Source: Thalassomonas viridans (GTDB lineage: Bacteria; Pseudomonadota; Gammaproteobacteria; Enterobacterales; Alteromonadaceae). From it: DNA of 64,000 nt. Every line of letters starts with the position of its first letter. Position 1 is the stretch's first letter. Under the pieces are notes generated by a model that saw nothing but the letters and a program-made list of their open reading frames with translations, made no database searches and was not told where the DNA came from. The translations under genes and the position numbers were made by a program. Below are positions 38,168 to 46,587 of the stretch, one piece after another. Location: positions 4,774,001 to 4,838,000 of the forward strand of contig NZ_CP059733.1 of assembly GCF_000948985.2 (NCBI RefSeq), written 5' to 3'.

Positions 38168-41100
38168 TTGGATATCGAGTATTGGGATGGTGGCTTATTG
38201 ACTCATGAAGTTGATGCTATTGAAAAAATGGAAAAAACATTTTCGGCAGAACATAATCAAGCTAAAAATGTAAAGTTAGGAACATTTTATAAAGAACAAC
38301 TCGATTCAATAAAAAAAAGATTTATTTTTCCCTGGAAAGGCTACGCAGGTTTTCGCTTTGTAGACAAAGGATACGAAGGGGAGTTTGACCTGGTTATCGT
38401 CACACATTGCAATGTACTTATCATCGAATTAAAACATTGGAATAATGGAAAGGTTACATCTGATGGTGATAAGTGGTTCTATAATGGTCAAGATAGAGGG
38501 CGTTCGCCTGTAAGTGTGACTCGTAATAAGAAATTCCTTCTTGAAAAAAAATTAAAAGCTTATAAAAATGAATTCTCAAATAAAGGACGGCTTCCATTTG
38601 TACATTTCCTAGTTGTGATGACGGGTAACGCTAGATTTGATGAATTACATGAAAATCAACTAGCGCATACGATTTCTCTTAAGGATTTTTTACAACTAAA
38701 AAATGAACACCAATTCAATGCGAAGTATAGACCTCACTCAGGTTCCAAGGTTTTAAACCAAGACTTTCATATCTTTGACAAATTATTCGATCAAAAAAAT
38801 ACCACTAACAAGCATATAATCATTAACGGTTATAAAGCCATTGATGAAATCTTTGCTCACCCTAACGGGGTTTATAAAGAGTTTTACTCAATATCAGAAA
38901 GTCCAGGCCGAGATGAAGCATTATTAAGGTTATGGGATTTTAACCAAATTCAGGAAAAAAAATTTAAAACGGCTGAAGGTAGGTTTGAATTTGTTTCTCG
39001 TGAACGTGATGTTTTACGAGATATTAAACACCGAAACTACGACTTATATAAATATTGCTTAACATCTCTTACAAATGTACAAAAAGATGATGTAACAGCT
39101 CAATACCCTGAATTATATGAGCTACCGCCAGGACATGTTAGATTTAATGAATTTATTGGAAAGTTTGGAGTTTCTTTACCTGAAGTCGACCGAATAAAGG
39201 TCGTAAAATTGTTATTTGCAAAGTTTGCCGATTTACATGAAATTAAAATAGCTCATCGTGATTTAAGTGATCATAGCATTTGGATTTCCCCATCGAAAGA
39301 AATCGCACTGTCTAACTTCATTTCTGCTTATTACCAGCCTTTAGGAACTGTAGGAGATTACCGGGAAGTATTGTCAGCTAATAATGGCTTGACCCCTTTT
39401 GGAATGACGGTTAATAAGCAAACAACACCATTTCATATCGATGTATATTCTTTAGCCGTTCTGGCATGGCATTTACTCAGAGGTGATCGGATTTCGCCTA
39501 ACAGCCTGAAAGATTATAAATCTCAGATTGAAAAAAGTACCCATTGGTATTCACCAATCTTAAAACAAGCACTTAATCAGAATATTGCCAATGGCAGAGA
39601 TTTATTTGATAGATTTAAACAGTCAGAGCCCAAGCTTGTACATGATCTTGATTTTGATGTGACAGCACTAGAACAATTTAAGCACGATATTAACCTTACC
39701 AGGCAATACCCGGAAGATTCTTTTTTACTCGAAAAATCAGACAAAGAAGTTTATTTCTCAAACGGCCTCATTATAAAAGCATGGTTAAATGTTAATCCAA
39801 TCAATAATAATCATGAGTTAGGCAATAAAACGCTTCACTTTTTAGAGCAAATCGCAAAAATTAAATCACTATCTCCCCCATATTTACCACACATTCATGA
39901 ATTTGGTATTGCATCGAAAAGTCATTGCTTATTTTTAGTCACTGATGCAGTTGACGGGAAAAAGTGGAGAGAGCTTACTCCGGGCATAAACCAGTTATCT
40001 TTGATTGAAAAGTTAATATCAGCAGTACAACACCTGCATGGAGCACAGATTTCCCATGGAGACTTACATCCTGATAATGTCATGGTTGATACCATAAACG
40101 AACGGGTGTGGCTGATAGATATACCGGATTTTACGAGTGAAAATGAGGAGAGTAAAAACCATAGGTATAGTCCTGAAAATATTGATGCTTGTAGCCCAAC
40201 AGAACGTGACAATTTTGCTGTAATACGCATGAGTGCAGAGTTATTGGGCTTAGATTGGGGTGAAGAGTCGGTTGAGTACCCTTCCATTAAAAAGGCTATT
40301 GATATTGAGTTGGAGGATCTTGAGTATGGATTTAAAAGTTTAGATCGCTTTAAAGAAGTAATTAAAGCGCCAAATGAAAAAGATACCTTCGATTTTGTTG
40401 AAATTACAATACGAGGTGAATTTGAAGATTTGGAAATATATCCGGACAACGGAAAGTTGTATCTTGATATTTTAAAAGATAATAAAAACCCTAACGATCT
40501 AAAAATAGTATTTAAAGGGATTGGCGGTCACGTTTCTTTAATTTACACCCCTTTTCAGGAACAATTTACATTTGGACTTCAACCGCTGCGTCGTTCTACC
40601 GTAAGTCGAAGAGACATCGATGTAGCGAAACTAGAGTTGCCATTTGGATTAAGAATAAAATCAGGCCAGTACCCAAATCTGAATGAATTAAACAGACGCT
40701 TACGTGGAAATGAAGAGTTGAACCGTGCTATTGACCTAGTACTCGCTCCTTCTGTTGAAGAGCTAAATGAAGACCTTTCACAATTAACTGAACCTGATAA
40801 AAATCAACGTTTAATAGAACAAAAAGTACAAAATAATATAACAACACGTAAGTTGTGGAAAAGTATTATAGAGACCGAAACCGAATCACACCCTAGTATT
40901 GAGTTGATTGAGGTACTTGAGCCAAAAGAACAGAAACACCAATTGATTTTAAGTTATAAAGCAGACATCGACCCATTAGCTTCATTTACAAAAACTGACA
41001 TTATTGAAGCTTTGCTCATTGAGAATGACAAAGAGCATAAATTAGGGGAAGTACAATTAGAATTATCCAATTTAAGAGAAGTACGTTTATATAAAACAAC

Positions 41101-43108
41101 CTTCAAATCTAAGCGCCTGGATGAAAATGCCATCATATATTTTCGCTCTAAGCAGGATAAAGCATCTTTCAATAAACGTAAGAATGCTTTGCTTAAGATA
41201 CTTGAGCAAGAGAGTACAATATGCCAACTGGCCGATTACTTTGAACCAAATGCTAAGATGAAGGCAACATGCTATAACATTGAAGTGTCAGATGAAGAAT
41301 TTAAACGATATGATCGTAAAGATGACCATGGCAATAAAATTAGTCTTAATGATCAGCAAAGATCGGCATTTCAAAAATTAGTAAACTATGGCCCCCTATC
41401 TTTGTTACAAGGCCCTCCTGGTACTGGAAAGACTGAGTTCATCGCGGCATTTGTTCATTATTTAGTAGAAAAACAGCAAGTTAATAACATCTTATTGGTA
41501 AGCCAATCCCATGAAGCTGTAAATACAGCTGCTGAAAGGATCCGGAAACACTGTTTAAGGCTCAAAACCCCACTGGATGTTGTCAGGTTCAGTAACCGTG
41601 AAGGTGCCGTATCTGATGGACTTAAAGATGTTTACTCAAATGCAATTGTCACAGAAAAACGTGAACTTTTTGCTGCGGAAACAACCTATAGGACGACTAG
41701 TTTAAGCCAGGCTTTAGGCTTACAACCCGAATATCTTGCTGCAGTAACTGAATTAGAACTCAAGTTATTTAAGCAAATCGATGAGTTGATTGATTTTACC
41801 AATTTGCAGCAGAAAAACTCTAATAAAGATGATGAAAAAGGCCTGGAAAAGTCACAACAGGAACTATACCAGACGGTAGCATCTTCACTTTTAAATGAGT
41901 TTGATATCAATATTTCTGAAGTTAAATTAGATAAATTAAAAGATACGGTATATCACAAGTTACAAACAGAGTACTCAATACGCCCTGATGAAACGAAAAA
42001 AGCCCTGGCATTAGCTAAAATATCTCGGGATTTATTGGATGTATTAGCGACTGATAATGTTAACTATGATGAATTTTTCGCACGTTCCAGGCAATTAGTC
42101 ACAGGCACTTGTGTTGGAATAGGACAACACCATATCGGTATAAGTGATAATCAATATGATTGGGTGATTATAGATGAGGCCGCTCGGTCAATAGCAAGTG
42201 AGCTCGCTATTGCAATGCAAGCAGGAAAACGGATATTACTAGTTGGAGATCATGAACAGTTACCTCCTCTCTACACTGAACCGCATAAAAAAGCACTAGC
42301 ACGTAAATTAGGCTTAGTATCTAAAGATTCTACTGATTTATTACAAAGTGATTTTGCTCGAGCCTTTGACTCCTTATATGGAAAGCAAACAGGCGCAAAA
42401 TTGTTAACACAATATCGTATGGCCAAACCTATAGGAGAACTTGTATCGAACTGTTTCTATAAAGGTGAATTGGTATCTGGAAAGAGAAATATACCAGATA
42501 TTTACAGCAAGGTGCCGCAAGCACTATCGCATATAGTGACTTGGCTTGATACTGCATCCTTAGGTAAAGCATCTCACCACAGATCGGATAGAGGCAGCAG
42601 TATTTATAATCGTGCAGAAGCTGACGAAATCATTGCGTTGCTAAAAGAGATTGCTGATAACGAAGACTTTATGGATGGATTGGTCAGTACAGTAAAAGAA
42701 GGTGAGCCAGCCATTGGCATAATTTGCATGTACGCGGAACAAAAACGATTAATTAGGCAAAAATTCAAAGAGCAAGTTTGGGAAGATAACTTTAAATCTC
42801 TTGTCAAGATTGACACCGTTGACAGCTATCAAGGAAAAGAAAACAGGATTGTCATTTTATCGATCACAAGAAGCTGCCCAAAGTTAAGTACCGGTTTTTT
42901 ATACTTACCTAACAGAATAAACGTAGCGCTCTCTCGTGCTATGGATAGATTGCTTATCGTCGGTGCTTCACAAATGTGGCAAGGGATGAATAAAGGAACA
43001 CCACTAGGCGAAGTCTTCGAATTCATAGAAAATCAATCGAAACAACATAATAAAGATTATCAGATACTCAAGGTCGCTAATAAGCAGAATAAGGGAGTTA
43101 GAAAATAA
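38168..43108 (+). CDS. NERD nuclease - kinase-like - SF1 helicase fusion (putative defence protein)
   Basis: A 1646-residue cytosolic protein. Residues about 35-160 are a NERD (nuclease-related) domain with Asp74 and Glu87-X-Lys89 of a PD-(D/E)XK site. A first kinase-like region (about 210-470) has HRD at 363 but lacks the usual Asn and DFG, so it may be a pseudokinase. A second (about 530-750) has a Lys in IIKAW, HGDLHPDN at about 630 and an Asp in LIDIPDF, so may be active. The C-terminal half is a UPF1-like SF1 helicase: GPPGTGKT at about 1082, DEAA at about 1336, GDHEQLPP, TQYRM, DSYQGKE at about 1552 and NVALSRA. NERD plus kinase recalls PglW of BREX type 2, but no other BREX gene is present. 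The start is TTG 38168 with AAGGAG upstream. It overlaps the next gene by TAATG. Confidence 0.85.
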   Translation: MDIEYWDGGLLTHEVDAIEKMEKTFSAEHNQAKNVKLGTFYKEQLDSIKKRFIFPWKGYAGFRFVDKGYEGEFDLVIVTHCNVLIIELKHWNNGKVTSDGDKWFYNGQDRGRSPVSVTRNKKFLLEKKLKAYKNEFSNKGRLPFVHFLVVMTGNARFDELHENQLAHTISLKDFLQLKNEHQFNAKYRPHSGSKVLNQDFHIFDKLFDQKNTTNKHIIINGYKAIDEIFAHPNGVYKEFYSISESPGRDEALLRLWDFNQIQEKKFKTAEGRFEFVSRERDVLRDIKHRNYDLYKYCLTSLTNVQKDDVTAQYPELYELPPGHVRFNEFIGKFGVSLPEVDRIKVVKLLFAKFADLHEIKIAHRDLSDHSIWISPSKEIALSNFISAYYQPLGTVGDYREVLSANNGLTPFGMTVNKQTTPFHIDVYSLAVLAWHLLRGDRISPNSLKDYKSQIEKSTHWYSPILKQALNQNIANGRDLFDRFKQSEPKLVHDLDFDVTALEQFKHDINLTRQYPEDSFLLEKSDKEVYFSNGLIIKAWLNVNPINNNHELGNKTLHFLEQIAKIKSLSPPYLPHIHEFGIASKSHCLFLVTDAVDGKKWRELTPGINQLSLIEKLISAVQHLHGAQISHGDLHPDNVMVDTINERVWLIDIPDFTSENEESKNHRYSPENIDACSPTERDNFAVIRMSAELLGLDWGEESVEYPSIKKAIDIELEDLEYGFKSLDRFKEVIKAPNEKDTFDFVEITIRGEFEDLEIYPDNGKLYLDILKDNKNPNDLKIVFKGIGGHVSLIYTPFQEQFTFGLQPLRRSTVSRRDIDVAKLELPFGLRIKSGQYPNLNELNRRLRGNEELNRAIDLVLAPSVEELNEDLSQLTEPDKNQRLIEQKVQNNITTRKLWKSIIETETESHPSIELIEVLEPKEQKHQLILSYKADIDPLASFTKTDIIEALLIENDKEHKLGEVQLELSNLREVRLYKTTFKSKRLDENAIIYFRSKQDKASFNKRKNALLKILEQESTICQLADYFEPNAKMKATCYNIEVSDEEFKRYDRKDDHGNKISLNDQQRSAFQKLVNYGPLSLLQGPPGTGKTEFIAAFVHYLVEKQQVNNILLVSQSHEAVNTAAERIRKHCLRLKTPLDVVRFSNREGAVSDGLKDVYSNAIVTEKRELFAAETTYRTTSLSQALGLQPEYLAAVTELELKLFKQIDELIDFTNLQQKNSNKDDEKGLEKSQQELYQTVASSLLNEFDINISEVKLDKLKDTVYHKLQTEYSIRPDETKKALALAKISRDLLDVLATDNVNYDEFFARSRQLVTGTCVGIGQHHIGISDNQYDWVIIDEAARSIASELAIAMQAGKRILLVGDHEQLPPLYTEPHKKALARKLGLVSKDSTDLLQSDFARAFDSLYGKQTGAKLLTQYRMAKPIGELVSNCFYKGELVSGKRNIPDIYSKVPQALSHIVTWLDTASLGKASHHRSDRGSSIYNRAEADEIIALLKEIADNEDFMDGLVSTVKEGEPAIGIICMYAEQKRLIRQKFKEQVWEDNFKSLVKIDTVDSYQGKENRIVILSITRSCPKLSTGFLYLPNRINVALSRAMDRLLIVGASQMWQGMNKGTPLGEVFEFIENQSKQHNKDYQILKVANKQNKGVRK

Positions 43109-44541
43109 TGACAGGCCAACTGCAATTAACTTATAACGAAATTGATTTTCTGATCCCTTCTTACCGATTCAATATTCGTTTCTCATATACCACAAAACGT
43201 GGCTTACCCTTTATTCGTGAATTTGTGTTGCGTTTAGTTCATGTTTCTCCTATGAAACCAGAAGAAATAGCTGAATATTTAGGGCTTACTCAACGTGAAG
43301 CTAAAGAAGCTCTAAAAGATTTAGTAGGTAGAGGAGAGTTGTCATACAACGATTTAGGGCAAGTATTGCTAACAAATAAAGCCAACCAGTATTTCACGGA
43401 ACTTGGCGGGGCCCCAAGAATTACAGATGTTATTTCTACGGGAACCATACTGGGTTTTGAAATGACTGCATTCAACTGTGTATCTTCGTTCCACAAGCCG
43501 TTAAATGACAAGTGGGTTTGTGGTTTAAATATTGATGCAAAAAGTGAAGTATTATCAGACCGGAATAAGTTAGCCAAAAAAGCTTTTCAGCAACAATTTG
43601 ATCATCTTCTTGAAAGGGAGCTAATCAATAAGTTGAAAGAGGGGGAAGACTCTGGACGTCCTGGCATCTATAAGATTGATTCGATTAGAGAAATAAAGCA
43701 AGAACCTCTACGAATAAAGCTCAGCTTTGCAATGGACGATAACGGCTTTGCAATAGAAAGAGATGATTTTGATATTTTAGAGGATTCAGCTAATGCGCAT
43801 GAAGCAATTACTGAAGCGCTACACAATAATACCGGGCAAAACAATTATAAAGAAACTGTGTTGGCAATCGAGCATTTAGGCGACCCTTATACAGGGGCAT
43901 TAATTAATGAACGAGGGCTAAATGTATCAAAACTTATTGAATTTTCTGAGTCAAACGACCAAGAAAACTCGAATTTCATTCCAATTATTGGCCCTATTTA
44001 TTCTCAGAAAAATTGGATTAAATTTACAGAGCAGTTCGAACAAGTTAAAGAAAAACTATCAAGGGAACATCAAGATGGCATTAAACAACTAAAATGGTTA
44101 GGCCCAAGTGTTGAACTGTGGGGTAAGAACAACAGATTAATAAATTGCTTTGACTCTTTACTTAGCAATAGGAAAACCAAAGGTAAGCACACTAAAACGT
44201 TATATGCACCGACTCTTTATGTGCCTCTTGCCTCAATGAGTGATAGGTATAATAAACACAGATGGAAAAATGATTTCTCTGGTCAGCGACTGAAAAGTGT
44301 AAAAGCATACTTGGAAGGCTTTTGTGATGGCTCAGTTGAGGTATTACTCTTAGAAAGCGGAATTGTTGCTGTAACGTACTATTTAACCTTACCAGATATT
44401 TACCCGGCCCCAGTAGCAATTGGATTCATCAGTACAGATAATGCATTAATTGAACGTATTAGTCATTCATTAAATGACTATCTTACAGGATTTTATGATT
44501 CAGAGAATAGACGCGATTTCGGGAGTATTACAGACCTTTAA
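43108..44541 (+). CDS. Winged-helix partner protein of the NERD-kinase-helicase
   Basis: A 477-residue protein with no family I recognise over its full length. Residues about 35-105 read as a winged helix (EEIAEYLGLTQREAKEALKDLVGRGELSYNDLGQVLLT), so it may bind nucleic acid or a partner. The remainder is mixed alpha/beta with no catalytic motif visible; there is no signal peptide or membrane helix. It is translationally coupled to the 1646-residue fusion (TAATG) and ends 22 bases before a perfect stem-loop, so the two make a closed two-gene unit. The C-terminal half could be a sensor or effector; its role is unknown. Confidence 0.6.
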   Translation: MTGQLQLTYNEIDFLIPSYRFNIRFSYTTKRGLPFIREFVLRLVHVSPMKPEEIAEYLGLTQREAKEALKDLVGRGELSYNDLGQVLLTNKANQYFTELGGAPRITDVISTGTILGFEMTAFNCVSSFHKPLNDKWVCGLNIDAKSEVLSDRNKLAKKAFQQQFDHLLERELINKLKEGEDSGRPGIYKIDSIREIKQEPLRIKLSFAMDDNGFAIERDDFDILEDSANAHEAITEALHNNTGQNNYKETVLAIEHLGDPYTGALINERGLNVSKLIEFSESNDQENSNFIPIIGPIYSQKNWIKFTEQFEQVKEKLSREHQDGIKQLKWLGPSVELWGKNNRLINCFDSLLSNRKTKGKHTKTLYAPTLYVPLASMSDRYNKHRWKNDFSGQRLKSVKAYLEGFCDGSVEVLLLESGIVAVTYYLTLPDIYPAPVAIGFISTDNALIERISHSLNDYLTGFYDSENRRDFGSITDL

Positions 44542-44563
44542 GAGCATGTTCATTCGGGTGCTA

Positions 44564-44597
44564 TTGGCTTCAGGTAATTTGTATTTTCTGAAGCCAA
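44564..44597 (+). terminator. Stem-loop closing the two-gene helicase module; gap 44542-44895
   Basis: TTGGCTTCAG (44564-44573) and CTGAAGCCAA (44588-44597) form a perfect 10-bp stem with a 14-base loop, 22 bases after the stop of the winged-helix gene. There is no strong T tract, so it may be a processing or bidirectional end. The rest of the 354-base gap to the XRE gene has no convincing gene; it contains a perfect palindrome TTTACCGGTAAA (44793-44804) of unknown role. Confidence 0.55.
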
Positions 44598-44895
44598 AAT
44601 CTAAACTTTCAAACTCACGCCAGGCTGCGGCCTAACTTCTACTTTTAACTTCAGTTAAAAATGGGAATATACACTCTACCGATTAAAAGATAAAAAAGCT
44701 GCCGGCATTGTATTGGTATCAGCCCAAAGTAAGATGGAATAAATTAGTGATAAAATCGCCAAGCTAAGAGTGGGTCAGTTTTAAATTACCGATTTACCGG
44801 TAAAGTGGGTAAAAATTCAATTATCGTTGATAGACAGGTTACTCTAATAAAAGCTTCCATAGTCATAGTACTATCAGCAAGCACAATTTAATTTG

Positions 44896-45222
44896 CTACT
44901 GCATCTTCCTAAGCAACCCATACAGTTTTGAAATCGTATTTAAATCTGATTTTTGTAACTCAACCAATTCAGACGCAATTTTATAAATTTTTGAATCATC
45001 AATGCCCTTACTACTATCTCCATCCAAAAATGGAATATCAGCTCTTTCACACAGCTTTCTAGCTACTTTGCTTCTTTTCGTAAACTCACCACTATAAATC
45101 CTACTTATCCAACTTTGCTTAGTTTTAAAGATTTTTGCCAACTCTTCTTGAGATACACCAGATTGCTCATAGTGCCTCTTAAGCTTTGCCCCTAGTAGAG
45201 CAGTTTGGTGATTTTTTTTCAC
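44896..45222 (-). CDS. XRE-family HTH regulator (controller-like)
   Basis: A 108-residue protein whose first 65 residues are an XRE helix-turn-helix (LKRHYEQSGVSQEELAKIFKTKQSWISRIYSGE). A short helical C terminus follows. It is divergent from the DNA methyltransferase gene with a 74-base shared promoter that contains two palindromes 21 bases apart. This resembles controller (C) proteins of restriction-modification systems, which delay the toxic component until methylation is established. It probably represses or times the whole operon to its right. Confidence 0.8.
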   Translation of the reverse strand: MKKNHQTALLGAKLKRHYEQSGVSQEELAKIFKTKQSWISRIYSGEFTKRSKVARKLCERADIPFLDGDSSKGIDDSKIYKIASELVELQKSDLNTISKLYGLLRKMQ

Positions 45223-45237
45223 AAAACCCTCTTCAAA

Positions 45238-45269
45238 TATACGTATAAAATGTTAATATATACGTATAT
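45238..45269. promoter_or_regulatory. Paired operators between XRE controller and methyltransferase
   Basis: TATACGTATA (45238-45247) and ATATACGTATAT (45258-45269) are perfect palindromes sharing the core ATACGTAT, with centres 21 bases (two helical turns) apart. They occupy the divergent promoter between the XRE gene and the methyltransferase gene, as expected for the binding sites of a dimeric XRE controller. Confidence 0.6.
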
Positions 45270-45296
45270 TGTATTATATACCACAGGAATAGATCA

Positions 45297-46574
45297 ATGT
45301 TTGGCTTAGGAAAAAGTATGGAGCAATTTATTGGGAAACAGGATATGACTGTCCCATTAAGTACTGCTCAAGGTGTCAAAGAAGTGCCATTTCAACGTTG
45401 GTTTAATTTTAAAGAGGCCTTTTCTCCAAAGTTTGTAATTGACTCAATCAAAAAAACACCTATTAAGGTTAATCAAATTTTGGATCCCTTCGGAGGATCT
45501 GGTACTACATCCCTAACAGCACAACTGCTCGGTATAAAACCTTCGACAATTGAAGTTAATCCATTTATAGCAGACCTAATACAAAGCAAACTTCAAACAT
45601 ATAACTTGGACTCATTGATATCTGACTGGCTTGAAGTTGTAAAATCCGTTGATAGCCAAGCAATAAATCTAGAGCTTTTATATTCAAATGGCCCAAGTAC
45701 TTTATACAAACGTCCCTGCACAGAGCGGTGGTTATTTGACGAGTCAGTTCTTTCACGAATAACTCAATATCGACTTTCGATAGAGTCTCTCGAAAATGAG
45801 ACCAATAAATGCCTGTTAAGAGTCCTTTTAGGTGCTGTTTTAATTCCATTAAGCAACGTAGTAATTAGCGGAAAGGGGCGTCGTTATCGAAAAAACTGGC
45901 AATCACGAATAGTACTCAAGAGAGATGTTGACAAACTTCTAGAAACTAAAGTGAACGACGCAATATTTGACATTTCTAAATACTCAAACCGTAAGGAGCA
46001 GGAATTTCACTTATATAGAGGCGATGCCAGAGAACGATTTAAAGAGCTAGAGACAAGTGATTTGGTATTGTTTTCTCCACCTTACCCCAATACATTTGAC
46101 TACACAGATATTTACAATGTTGAATTGTGGGTATTAGGTTATTTAAATACATCTAACGACAACAAAGAACTAAGGCAAAGCACACTCCGTTCTCATGTTC
46201 AAACAAAGTTAGAGATTGTGTCCCCCCCAGTATCTGATACATTATCTGCTACGTTGAACAAACTAGATTCCGTCCGTCACCAACTTTGGAATAAGAACAT
46301 TCCTGATATGGTCGGTTCATATTTCAGAGATATAGAAAGTATTTTGATCGAATCTCATCGTGTGCTTACACCAGGAGGAATGGTTGGAATTGTAATTGGT
46401 GATAGTAGATATGCAAACATCAAGATTGATACAGCAAGGATAACCAAAGAAATTACAGACAATATAGGTCTAGTTTTCAAAGAAGAAACAACAATCAGAG
46501 TCATGAAATCAAGTGCACAACAGGGTTGGGCTAAAGATCTTGACGAGACAGCACTATATTTTATAAAGGAATAA
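45297..46574 (+). CDS. DNA methyltransferase (N4-cytosine or N6-adenine type)
   Basis: A 425-residue SAM-dependent DNA methylase. Motif I DPFGGSGTT starts at residue 63, and the catalytic motif IV SPPYPNTFDY starts at residue 260. SPPY rather than DPPY is more usual for N4-cytosine enzymes but does not settle the base. A C-terminal GGMVGIVIGDSR strand completes the fold. It is preceded by a divergent XRE controller and followed after 13 bases by an ABC/SMC-like ATPase gene. It probably marks self DNA for the downstream effector genes. No classical restriction endonuclease adjoins it. Confidence 0.88.
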   Translation: MFGLGKSMEQFIGKQDMTVPLSTAQGVKEVPFQRWFNFKEAFSPKFVIDSIKKTPIKVNQILDPFGGSGTTSLTAQLLGIKPSTIEVNPFIADLIQSKLQTYNLDSLISDWLEVVKSVDSQAINLELLYSNGPSTLYKRPCTERWLFDESVLSRITQYRLSIESLENETNKCLLRVLLGAVLIPLSNVVISGKGRRYRKNWQSRIVLKRDVDKLLETKVNDAIFDISKYSNRKEQEFHLYRGDARERFKELETSDLVLFSPPYPNTFDYTDIYNVELWVLGYLNTSNDNKELRQSTLRSHVQTKLEIVSPPVSDTLSATLNKLDSVRHQLWNKNIPDMVGSYFRDIESILIESHRVLTPGGMVGIVIGDSRYANIKIDTARITKEITDNIGLVFKEETTIRVMKSSAQQGWAKDLDETALYFIKE

Positions 46575-46587
46575 ACAGGGAGAGTTA

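Noticed and set aside
38168..44541. BREX type 2 or DISARM assignment for the helicase fusion
   Set aside because: NERD plus kinase is shared with PglW, but pglX, pglZ, brxC-like and drm genes are absent.
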